Shown: positions 52,100-61,335 of the stretch, in pieces
How positions within the stretch are numbered: position 1 is the stretch's first letter
How the letters are laid out: every line of letters begins with the position of its first letter
Notes under the pieces: generated by a model
What the model was told of the DNA's origin: nothing
Databases searched by the model: none
The model's input: only the letters and a program-made list of their open reading frames with translations
Source: Hysterangium stoloniferum
Taxonomy: Eukaryota; Basidiomycota; Agaricomycetes; Hysterangiales; Hysterangiaceae
NCBI GenBank assembly: GCA_015178975.1
Contig: WHVD01000066.1
Coordinates: 412,053-476,052, forward strand
Direction: 5' to 3'
DNA length: 64,000 bases
Made by a program: the position numbers and the translations under genes

Positions 52100-53380
52100 G
52101 TATTGCAGTCTGGAGTTCTTCGTGGAGCTCGTGGAGGTCCATGGTGAACTCTTGAGTGCGAGCAGAGGCAAGATTTCATTCTGGATGTACTGTAATATTT
52201 GGATTATATCCTTTATTTGCAAAGAATGGGGAAATGCCAGTCATTGCTCCCCTCTTTAGGATAGACCTCCCATCGTCTAGTTAAAGCGTTGGGTTTGCTG
52301 CCGAGATGGCCGGGTCGAAAGTGGATAATCATGTTGAAGGCAGATAGATATTCAGACCAGCGGGCCTGCCAATGGGTCAAAAGTTTTGTGGTAGAAAAGT
52401 ATTCCAGGTTTTTGTGATCTGTTACAATGTCAATAGGAGTTCCCGAGCCTTCCAAATAGTGTCGCCACACTTTGAAAGCTGAAAAGATTGCCAGGAGTTC
52501 CTTATCATGAACATCATAGTTGAGCTCTGCTCCGGTGAAAGTCCGGGACAGAAAAGCCATGGGGTGGACTTCTCCGTCGGAGTCCTGGATAGACAGAATG
52601 GCTCCAAGTGCATAGTCCGAGGCATCCGTTTCAACGATGAGTGGGAAGTCCAGTTTCCAATGTGACAGAATAGGAGCTGAAGAAAAAGAATTTTTTAAAA
52701 GATTGAAAGCTTTTTGACACTTATTGTTAAAATTCCATGGAGTATCCTTACGTGTAAGATGGGTAAGGGGTACCGTGATGTCGGAATATCCACGGATAAA
52801 CCGTCTGTAAAAATTAACAAAGCCGAGGAAGGATTGTACATCTTTAACTTTTCGGGGTTCAGGCCAATCTTTGGTGACTTGCACTTTAGTTTCGTCCATG
52901 CGGAGTCCATCGGGTCCCATCATGAAACCCAGGTATTCCACGGAGTCCGTGTCAAAAGTACATTTTTTACCATTCATGAATACACCATATTGTCTGAGTC
53001 TCCGGAGAACTTCACGGACTTGTTTGTCATGTTCCGTGGGATTCTCGGAGTAGATAAGAATGTCGTCCAAGTAAACAATGACGCATACATCGAGCATGTT
53101 GGAGAAAATGTCGTTGATAAAATGCTGAAAAACAGACAGAGCATTGGTGAGTCCAAAGGGCATCACCAACCACTCAAAGGCCCCATAGCGGGTTCTAAAA
53201 GTGGTTTTCCATTCGTCGCCCATGGCAATATGGACCAAATGATAGGCATGTTTGAGATCTATTTTGGTGTAAATCTGGGCATTCCACGGAGCATCGAGCA
53301 GATCAGATATGAGTGGGAGTGGATATTTATCCTTTTTGGTGACAGCATTGAGTCCTCTAAAATCAACACATAGTCAAAGG
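52100..53380 (-). pseudogene. B2 pol: RT, RNase H and a stump of integrase
   Basis: The frame 53238-52213 holds RT with VIVYLDDILIYSE, the connection domain and RNase H (VETDASDYALGAIL, VTDHKNLEYFS). After RRWEVYPKEGSND an internal deletion shifts into WHFPILCK-stop. Read in the other frame, the joined DNA is the C-terminal integrase part (SPF-type FPFFANKGYNPNITVHPE, then QEFTMDLHELHEEL). The HHCC finger and the DDE core are gone. An in-frame TGA (GSL-stop-LCVDF) near 53375 separates it from upstream RT codons and is shared with B1. Confidence 0.85.
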
Positions 53381-54250
53381 GAGCCATCCCTTTTTCTGAC
53401 AAACAGAACAGGTGCTCCAAAAGGAGACTTTGAGGGTCTGATAAAACCTATGGACAAATGTTCATCCAGGAAGTCGTGGATTGCGGAAAGTTCCGTGGAT
53501 GAGAGTGGGTAAATATGTCCTAGGGGTGGCTGGGCGCCGTCTTCGAGATCAATTTTTAAGTCGTATTCTCTGTGAGGTGGAAGCCGGTCAGCTTTCCACT
53601 TGGTAAAAACATCCGTGAAGTCATGATATTTCTCCGGGATGCCTTCTAGGTCAGCGGCTTGCTCAGATTCAGATACTGGGGTTGAAAAATGTCCAGTTGC
53701 TTCATCAATTTTTAAGTTGATAGTGAATGCCTGGGACCCGTCCATTTTTGAAGCCCTAATAAAAGCTGCAGCATTAATCAGAGAAATAGATGGAGGTGCC
53801 GTGGGTTCCGGGGAAGCCATGGGTGCCATAGGGATCACAGGAGTCCTCGAAACTGCAGGTGCTGGGAAGGCCATGGGTGCCGTGGAGGCCATGTCAGGCG
53901 CAGTTTCCTTGGCTGCCGTGGGAGTCCGGAATGTTATACTGTTAGCTATCCAATCAATCAACGGATTGTAGTGGGTAAGCCAGTTGTGTCCTAGGACCAC
54001 CAAGCAACTTGAGTCTAACTGGGTCACATAGAAAGTGACCAATTGAGATGTTCCACAGGAAACAGATGGGTAAATCACAAGCTTGGGTAACAACCAAATT
54101 ACTTGTGCCATCAAAGAGGTGGAGACCGATGGGATTTATCGAATAAGTTGACAAAGAATCTTTTTGCATGAATTTTGTATCTAAAAAACAATGAGTTGAG
54201 CCTGAATCTATAAGAGCTGAAAAAACGAATTTCGGGATCATATTAGACAT
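53374..54250 (-). pseudogene. B2 protease and RT N-terminus
   Basis: The frame from 54250 has the aspartic protease (FSALIDSGSTHCFLDTKF). A frame change near 54060 follows, then the frame 54114-53374 has QLVTFYVTQLDSSCLVVLGHNWL, a Pro/Ala linker and the RT entry DFLDEHLSIGFIRPSKSPF and PVLFVRKRDGSL. The sequence differs from B1 mainly at transition sites. Confidence 0.82.
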
Positions 54251-54366
54251 AGGTTTAACGAAAAATGAATCAGAATGTGAAAGAGCAGATGCATTGAGAC
54301 AGGTAAACTCTTGAATGCGCAGAGAGGCAATGCAACCCCCAACCCGCGTGGAGTCTGTGGGGTTGC

Positions 54367-55590
54367 TTACTCTTTTTTCAAGTTGGAAGCCAGTTTGTCC
54401 TTCAACGGGGTTTCCATGGAGGCCTTGGCTGTTTGACCCTTAGAAGAGTTTGCTTTTGCCAGCGGACATTCTGGGATTCGATGACCAGGTTTCCCACAAA
54501 AGAGACAGAGGTTATTGTCCATGCGACGTTGTCTTTCCTGTGGGGTCAATTTGCCATCGGGTCCGAGTTTGCCTGAGAGGTCGGGTTTTCTGGCTTGCTT
54601 GCCAGACTGTTGACCCTTGTTATTGTCCTTGTTGTTATTGTTGTTGTTGTTGTTAGAAGACTTTTTATTGTTCTTCTTGTTGGATTGCGTGGAGTTTTGG
54701 TTGCTGGTTGACGAGTTGTTGTTGTTGGTTTTATTGGCCATGGACTTGTTCACTTTGTCTGTGGAGGTCTCGTGGGCAACTTCCATGCGACATTCCCAAT
54801 AGCGTGTGTCTGCATTTTGAGCTTTGAGGCGCATACGGGACAGGGTTTTTGGCTTGCCATCTTCTCCTTTCGAGAGTTCGTCTTTAAGGCGGGACGGCAG
54901 ACCAGCATAGAATTGGTGGCGGAGAGTGGGATCACCCCACTGACAATGAGCTGCAAGATTATTGAATTGGACGATATAGTCCGTGATGCACTGTGTGTCC
55001 TTCATACGAAGATTTGTGAGACTATTCTCGGCTTCTCCTGTCAGGTCATATGGGCCAAAGTTGGTTTCAAGCTCCTCAACAAAAGCATCCCAATTTTCGA
55101 GCCAAAGCGGCTCTTCCTCGGAGATTCCGCTAAAAGCCGGTTCGAACCATTTCAACACAGCGGATCGATCGTGGAAATTGAAGCAACATTGCATGAGGAA
55201 AGTAGAGAGCTTGTTTGGGTTGGAACCCATGAAGGGTTCCGGAGCATTGACTTTCCACCATGGAGGTTCTTGTTCCTTTTTCTTTCTTTCTTCGAGCAGG
55301 TGCATCATAAATTTATCTATAGTACCTGCTAAAAACTCAGAAGTAGGATCCCCCAAGTGCAGTCGTTGACTAGGCAGAGGATTTTTGACACCTTTGCCCT
55401 TGTTGGGGGCCATGGATTCGTCCTTGTGCTTGGATTCAGCCTGGTTTTCCAGGACTTCTTCGATATGGGCTTCTTCCATGGGTTCCAACTGGTTCACAAG
55501 CGTCTGACTGGTATACAAAGTTAATGGGGAATGAAGAGTCGACGGTCCAGGTAATGATGCCTGTGCGTTCACTTTCTTTCTTGGTGGCAT
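54367..55590 (-). CDS. B2 gag, open reading frame intact
   Basis: ATG at 55590 (MPPRKKVNAQASLPGPSTLH), 407 residues, no stop. N-terminal acidic region, capsid core (LKWFEPAFSGISEEEP, NWDAFVEELETNFGPYDL, QFNNLAAHCQWGD, FYAGLPSRLKDEL), Asn-rich linker and one intact zinc knuckle (CLFCGKPGHRIPEC, Cx2Cx4Hx4C). Compared with B1 about 20 residues are missing in frame between FNFHD and LKWFEP, so the capsid may still be altered. The start is preferred over the upstream MFFN codon because B1 and A begin at the same point. Confidence 0.88.
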   Translation of the reverse strand: MPPRKKVNAQASLPGPSTLHSPLTLYTSQTLVNQLEPMEEAHIEEVLENQAESKHKDESMAPNKGKGVKNPLPSQRLHLGDPTSEFLAGTIDKFMMHLLEERKKKEQEPPWWKVNAPEPFMGSNPNKLSTFLMQCCFNFHDRSAVLKWFEPAFSGISEEEPLWLENWDAFVEELETNFGPYDLTGEAENSLTNLRMKDTQCITDYIVQFNNLAAHCQWGDPTLRHQFYAGLPSRLKDELSKGEDGKPKTLSRMRLKAQNADTRYWECRMEVAHETSTDKVNKSMANKTNNNNSSTSNQNSTQSNKKNNKKSSNNNNNNNNKDNNKGQQSGKQARKPDLSGKLGPDGKLTPQERQRRMDNNLCLFCGKPGHRIPECPLAKANSSKGQTAKASMETPLKDKLASNLKKE

Positions 55591-55614
55591 ATTGAAAAAC
55601 AATCTGCGAGTCTT

Positions 55615-55625
55615 AGTCAGAAAAT
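55615..55625 (-). other. Self-priming primer-binding site of gypsy B2
   Basis: The minus strand reads ATTTTCTGACT two bases inside the LTR. The complement AGTCAGAAAAT is in its LTR near 57535-57545 (minus), after a TATA-like box. Confidence 0.7.
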
Positions 55626-56080
55626 ACTGTTAGGATACGTACAGGGCAGGTTTATGGAGAAACCCGCAGAATATCCGGTAGGACTTGGCTTCAGCTTATA
55701 CAGTGACTCAAAAAACCCTTCCAATGTTTGGTACTTCAGATGTATATCCTTGATAACTCAGAGGATAAAAATGCAAAAATATCAAAAATATTTGTGAGCA
55801 TGCTCTATCATATATAGATTGTGGAAATACAATTTCATTACATAAGCTCCAAATATGGAAATACTACAAATATATATATACAGGAGACTCATTGGAAGGG
55901 TTTTTTGGCTGGCAGCCTTGATGACTATAAATGCTTATAGTCATGTGACCTTGTTGATTGTTCACCTCCAACTGGGTCCTATCAACAAAATCACATGATG
56001 TCACATGATGTCACATGACCACATTGTGCTGGAGTATAAATACATGGCCTTTAGCAACTAGCAATGTCCCAATTCCCAAA

Positions 56081-57075
56081 ATGTGCACTTTGTCTCTTGC
56101 CAGCCAGAATCATATCCTCTCACTGCTTGATGCTGGCCATACAGCTAGCCACATTTCAGCTCTTACTGGTTATGGCATTGGCACAGTTGTTAGACTTTAC
56201 TCCAAGCATTGTTGTCATCTCTCTAAGTCTATTGGTGGTCACCCCTCCAAGCTTTCCCCTACCAATATTCACTATGCACAGCATCTTATCAGCTCTGGGA
56301 AGGCTGACACTGCTTTTGATGTGGCCAAAGCTCTTAAGAATGTCACCAACCAGTCCATCTGTACCCAAACTGTGTGCAATAGTCTCAATATGGTTGGTGC
56401 CTCAATAACCCTTCCAATGTTTGGTACTTCAGATTTACATCCCTGATAACTCAGAGAATAAAAATGCAAAAATATCAAAGATATTTGTGAATATGCTCTA
56501 TCATATCTACATTATGGAAATACAGTGCGATTACATAAGCTCCAAATATGGAAATACTACAAATATTTATATATAGGAGACTCATTGGAAGGGACTTTTT
56601 GTGAGGTTTGGAGATGGATTTGTGATATTATGGGACTACATGCTGTGGGAAGGACCTAGGTATTCTTTCAAGATAGATGAGAGAATGGATGGGTACCTTT
56701 ATCTCAAGATTATGGAGGAGAATCTTCAAACCAGCCTCAGCTATTATGGAAAATATGTGGGTAATGTCATCTTTCAGCAAGATCATGACCCTGAATACAC
56801 CTGCAAGAAGGCCCAGACTTTGTTTCAAGATAATGATTTTAATGTCCTCCCATGGCCAGCACAGTTTCCAGACCTCAACCCCATTGAATACTTGTGGGAT
56901 TATAAAAAGAGGAGGCTAAGGGAGACTGGAGTTGTGGGAGAGGGTGGAGGAGGAGTGGAACAAGATTGATGTAGGGGTGTGTCAGAATTTGATTAAGAGT
57001 ATGCCTAGAAGGGTTGCAGATATGTTGAAGGCAAAGGACAGCCATACTAAGTACTTAATATTAGTAGTTTTGTGG
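56081..57075 (+). pseudogene. Tc1 (DD34E) transposase, two halves
   Basis: N-terminal half from ATG 56081 (MCTLSLASQNHILSLLDAG…) has the helix-turn-helix part SHISALTGYGIGTVVRLYSK and continues to NVTNQSICTQTVCNSLNMVG. About 200 bp of terminal-repeat-like DNA then replaces the region with the first catalytic Asp. The C-terminal half resumes LWDYMLWEGPRYSFKID, with the second Asp in FQQDHDPEYT and the Glu in PDLNPIEYLW (34 residues between). After a frame slip near 56930 it gives WERVEEEWNKIDVGVCQNL and ends MLKAKDSHTKY. Inactive. Confidence 0.85.
56396..56598 (+). repeat. Terminal-repeat-like block inside the transposase
   Basis: Matches the Tc1 left repeat over its whole length (CCCTTCCAATGTTTGGTACT…GAGACTCATTGGAAGGGA). 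Either a solo terminal repeat/MITE inserted and deleted coding DNA, or recombination copied it in. Confidence 0.75.
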
Positions 57076-58022
57076 GTCAGAGTTGTCAGCCAAAAAACCC
57101 TTCCAATGAGCCTCCTGTATATATATATTTGTAGTATTTCCTTATTTGGAGCTTATGTAATGGCATTGTATTTCAACAATCTAGATATGATAGAGCATAT
57201 TCACAAATATTTTTGATATTTTTGCAATTTTCTCCTCTGAGTTATCAAGGATATACATCTGAAGTACCAAACATTGGAAGGGTTTTTTGAGTCACTGTAG
57301 GCTGCGCCCTCACTAGATCGTGTCGTCCAATTTCAGACAGGCAGATGGGAATCCTGGGGAGTCCAGGTGGGGGTCATGGGTTGGGGGGTTGTAGGTTGGA
57401 GGTCGTAGGTCGTGAGTCGATATTGGTGAGAGATAGATGTGCCAGAGCCCGTGGGCTCCGACTAGTGCGAGTGGTGTGAATCAAGTAGGGTTTTAGAGCA
57501 GAAAATGTATTAGATTACTGGGGGGAATCTAAGCCGATTTTCTGACTGGATTGTATGTACAACATCTGCCAGTTTAAATAGACTGTGGAGTGAATGTCAT
57601 ACCGAATCCAGTAATAATGAAACGAAACGAGCAAAACATAAAACGGGAATAGTAAACACCAATTTGGTGTTAGGAACGGGACGGAACAGAGCGGAGTTTG
57701 AATAGTGACAAATCATAAACCATAATGGGAAATGGAGCGGGAGTGGAGTCCAAATTGTGACAGGTCATTTGACTAAAATGGGAACGGGGCTCAGTTAGAG
57801 GGATGACAGGTATCCTGAGTGGGGTCCGGTGACTGACACACAGGACGAGGTCGGATATAGACAGAGATGGAGTTCGGTGAGTATTCCGGTGACTGAAACA
57901 CAATGTAACGAAGATGAATGTAGATGAGTCTGACATATGGAGTCCGGTGGGAATTCCGGTGAACTGATAATGGGTGTGTATAAGTTAGTGCCCAGAGTCC
58001 GGCGGGATTTCCAGTCGTAACA

Positions 58023-58865
58023 CTATATTCCAGATGCCACAGTACAGTTAATTTTAATCCATTGCCTTACAAAGGATTCAAATGTTATTGCACATTTTGA
58101 CGATACCTCCTGTTGGCTTAGTAGCAAATCATCTGGTGCAACTATCACTTGGGGTAACCTACTTCCACAAAAAAGTCTTTACTCCTTGAATATCTATTCC
58201 ACCCATGCTGAACATGTTCTCGTCATGCAACGTGCACCCATGCTTGAAACTTGGCATCACCACCTTGGACATGCAAATTATCAATCTATCCATGACATGT
58301 TCAATAGTGGGCTTCTCAAAGGTGCAACACCAACCTCTTCCTCACCTCATTCTAAATGTGACTCCTGCATTCTTGGGAAACAGAGTAAAACACCTGTTCC
58401 AAAGAAGCAGGAGGAGGGAATGGGTCATAGAGCAACAAGGAAGTTGGAAAAGGTGTGGGTAGATTTATCAGGACCTAATCATGTCACTTCACATGCTGGA
58501 TTCAACTATGCCATGAACATTGTAGATGACTACTCTAGTTTCACTTGGACAATCCTACTTAAACTAAAACGTGACACCTTTACCCAGCTTCAAATTTGGG
58601 AACAGGCTCAAGAAGTTGAGACTGGATTAAAGGTTGGTATTTATAGAACAGACAATGGTGAACTCAAAAGCCATGATATGATGAATTGGTTAGCCTCATG
58701 AGGAACAGTCCACCAATATACCATTCCATACACATCAGTGCACATTGGGCATATGGAAAGACTCCATCACACCTCAATGTCAAAAGCAAGAACCATGTGT
58801 ATCTATGCCAGTTTGCCTGCATATCTATGGGACAAATTCTACCTCACTGCTGCTCACCTAGATGT
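58023..58865 (+). pseudogene. Ty1/copia polyprotein fragment (GAG-pre-integrase and integrase)
   Basis: Reads SGATITWGNLLPQKSLYS, then the zinc-binding pre-integrase region (TWHHHLGHANYQSIHDMFNS … CDSCILGKQ) and integrase (VWVDLSGPNHVTS, MNIVDDYSSFTWTILLK, GIYRTDNGE). An in-frame TGA at 58699 (in place of Arg) is followed in the same frame by GTVHQYTIPYTSVHIGHMER and LPAYLWDKFY. Gag, protease and RT are lost. The left border is the B2 LTR and the right border is the gypsy C LTR. Confidence 0.85.
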
Positions 58866-59367
58866 TGTTACGACCGTGTCGCAACCCTATCGGTCCCGAG
58901 GTTATCGCCACTTGTCAACATTTCAAGTCATCCTCTCGGAAACCATCGGCCCCGAAGCTGATGAATGTTTTCGCGAAGATCAAACTCCGTTTACACCCAT
59001 GTCAAAACAACTCGTATTGTCTGGTCAAACTTTGATACATCCCTTTATTATGTTGATCCGTTCAATCTTATGTTTCGCATATGTCTATCTATATTTGTAG
59101 TCCTTGAACTATTTCCTTTTATCGTAATCCCGCTCTCGGTTATCATCGGCCTCCGAACTAATCATAAACTTCCCGTTCCTAGTCAAGCTTATTGTTAATA
59201 CCGTGTTCCGCCCTTCTCCCCATTAGTAATTTCCAGACGCCTGTTACTTGTATATGAACCCGCTGTAGTTGTAGTTACTAGGCAATCAGAATATCGACTC
59301 AGAATACCCTCATACGCCTGTATCAGTCTCATACTAAGAATCCCCCCATCCACCTTCGCGTGCGCTC
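58866..59367 (+). repeat. Family C LTR, plus orientation, truncated by insertion
   Basis: Begins TGTTACGACCGTGTCGC inside the copia fragment and matches the inverted LTR next to it for 502 bp. It stops at GTGCGCTC where the minus-strand C element starts. The remainder should lie beyond the window on the other side of that element. Confidence 0.8.
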
Positions 59368-60087
59368 TGTTAAGAACTGTAAACTGACTAATGTCGGTGG
59401 CCGACAGGGACCGATCGGAAGGACTTGGCTTCAGCTTATGGGCTGCGCCCTCGCAAATATCCGCAGGATGTCCTTAAATTTCGGGTGGGCGAAGACTAGT
59501 CCTAGTGAGTACCTTTCGGCGTGATACCGATCGGAATCGAAGGACAAGTCGGGCGTCGGGCCAAGGGGTCGGGGCCGGGAGTGGGCGAGCGCACGCGAAG
59601 GCGGATGGGGGAAGTCTTAGTATGAGACTGATACAGGTGTATGAGGGTATTCTGAGTCGATATTCTGATTGTCTTGTAACTACAATTACAGCGGGTTCAT
59701 ATACAAGTAACAGGCGTCTGGAAAATACTAATGGGGAGAAGGGCGGAACACGGTATTAACAATAAGCTTGACTAGGAACGGGAAGTTTATGATTAGTTCG
59801 GAGGCCGATGATAACTGAGAGCGGGATTACGGTAAAAGGAAATGGTTCGAGGACTACAAATATAGATAGACATATGCGAAACATAAGATTGAACGGATCA
59901 ACATAATAAAGGGGACGTATCAAAGTTTGACCAGACAATACGAGTTATTTGACGTGGGCGTAAATGGAGTTTGATCTTCGCGAAACATTCGTCAGCTTTG
60001 GGGCCGATGGTTTCCGAGAGGATGACTTGAAACGTTGACAAGTGGCGATAACCTCGGGGCCGATAGGGTTGCGACACGGTCGTAACA
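59368..60087 (-). repeat. 3' LTR of gypsy C (720 bp)
   Basis: Plus-strand left end TGTTAAGAACTG, right end CGGTCGTAACA. On the minus strand it is preceded by the purine tract AAAAGGGGAGA (about 60102-60092). Confidence 0.85.
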
Positions 60088-60202
60088 GTATCTCCCCTTT
60101 TGGCCGAAATCCCAAGGAGGCCGAAAATCTAGATCCCGTACGTAAAAACTTGTCGGGTACGGCTGGGTGTGTCAAACATCATGTGACTCGGCAAAAGTTG
60201 CA

Positions 60203-60210
60203 TATAAAAG
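60203..60210 (+). promoter_or_regulatory. TATA box of the gypsy C antisense gene
   Basis: TATAAAAG 50 bp before the ATG at 60260, between the LTR and the gene. Confidence 0.55.
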
Positions 60211-60259
60211 TTTGAGAGTTCCTGGCGCTTGAAATTCCACTTCCCTTCCTTTAACCACC

Positions 60260-61238
60260 ATGACCATAGGCTCGGGGTCAAAGCCCTTCCCGGTTAGGTT
60301 AACAGTTGCGCCCATGTCGGCGCCGAGTGGTACGGCGAACGTGAAAGAGCGTCGGCGTATACTCGAGCAGAAGAAAAAGGCGCGTGAAGAGGAGGAGCGG
60401 AAAGAGAAGGAGGAGTTGGCGGCCATCGAGGCCGAGGAAAAGAAACAGGTGGCAGAAGAGGCCACGCGCAAGCACTGGGAAGCAGTGCTTGCAAAGAACA
60501 AGCAGCAGGAGGCCGATCGGGCGCGGGAGGAGGCGGCAAAAAAGAAGCGGGAGAGAAAAGTGAGTCGGCTCTGGTGTCTTTTGCGAACCTTACTGACAAT
60601 ATCTGTTAGCGCAAGGCTGCAACGCCTTCGGAGTCCGATGACGAAGAGGGAGAGGAGGACGAGGAGGATGCACCGGGGCCGTCGAACCCCAAGGTGGGTT
60701 CGGTTTCCTAAAGAAAAACTTCCTAAATAATTTTTTTCTATAGAAACAAAAGCAGGCCCCCAAGGCGGGGCCCGAAAATGACCCCAAGTGCAATCGGTGC
60801 ACGAAACGGGGTCGAACCTGTCATCCCCGGACCAATGGTCGGGGCCGCACTTGTCAAGAGTGCACTGATCAGAAGCTTGGGTGTGTTTTCCCGGGGGCCG
60901 ATGGCTCATTCCAGGAGCGACAGGCTGATGCTCTAGAAGAGCAAAACCGCCTCATGTGGACCTACTTCTCGGAGACGAGCCGGTACCGATATGAGATGTT
61001 GCGACAACAAGGGCTCATAACTGAGCAATTGCGACTCTTGGGCGTCGGGCTGGAGAAACAGACCAGTGTTATCGAGTCTCTCGGTGGTCAACTTGAGCAG
61101 TATTTGGAAGTCTCGAGTTGCAGTGGGCATGAAATTGGGGTTTCGGAGAAGGTCGGTGGTGTGGTATTGGTGGCTGTCGGTGCGGAGGAGGGTTCGGAGG
61201 TCGGAGAGGAGGGAGAAGTTGTAGAGGGAGAAACTTAG
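60260..61238 (+). CDS. Antisense accessory gene of gypsy C: coiled coil, Zn2Cys6 cluster, helical tail (292 aa)
   Basis: Exons 60260-60559, 60610-60693 and 60744-61238 join in phase 0 to 293 codons with no stop. The 50-nt introns have GTGAGT…TTAG and GTGGGT…ATAG ends. Exon 1 (MTIGSGSKPFPVRL…) is a highly charged coiled coil (EEERKEKEELAAIEAEEKKQ). Exon 2 is acidic (SESDDEEGEEDEEDAPG). Exon 3 has Cys at 144, 147, 154, 165, 168 and 175, i.e. Cx2Cx6Cx10Cx2Cx6C as in fungal Zn(II)2Cys6 factors, followed by a Gln/Leu-rich helix (MLRQQGLITEQLRLLG) and an acidic Val/Gly/Glu tail. It converges on pol with 97 bp between the stops. The homologue is in B1. The product's role is unknown; DNA binding, silencing control or a Gag-like RNA role are possibilities. 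Confidence 0.8.
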
Positions 61239-61335
61239 ATAGTGAAATATATCGGTTTTTCTTTTTAAAACAAACAAATCATAGCGTGAAAACATAAGGC
61301 ATAGTCGGAAAAAGGTCGGGTACCGCGTGATAGAC

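Larger units (their letters stand above)
55701..57297 (+). mobile_element. Tc1/mariner element with ~213-bp terminal inverted repeats
   Basis: Inverted repeats start CAGTGACTCAAAAAACCCTT at 55701 and end with its complement at 57297. TA duplications flank them (55699-55700, 57298-57299). The repeats extend for about 213 bp on each side. It inserted into the B2 LTR. The transposase inside is broken by an extra terminal-repeat-like block at 56396-56598. Confidence 0.92.
52100..58022 (-). mobile_element. Gypsy B2, 3'-truncated, with Tc1 in its 5' LTR
   Basis: Same family as B1 on the opposite strand: 5' LTR 58022-55628 (including a 1.6-kb Tc1), primer site, gag, protease, RT and RNase H. An internal deletion joins the end of RNase H (YPKEGSND) to the late integrase (FPFFANKGYN), removing roughly 0.9 kb. 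The element breaks off near 52100, losing chromodomain, antisense gene and 3' LTR. Confidence 0.88.
55628..58022 (-). repeat. 5' LTR of gypsy B2, split by Tc1
   Basis: The plus-strand left end is TGTTAGGATACG and the right end is CCAGTCGTAACA. With the Tc1 (55701-57297) and its TA duplication removed the LTR is about 796 bp. Confidence 0.88.

Noticed and set aside
60172..60909. 245-codon minus-strand ORF across the accessory gene of element C
   Set aside because: It lacks any motif, and the plus strand has matching splice signals, a TATA box and the six-cysteine cluster, with a homologue in B1.
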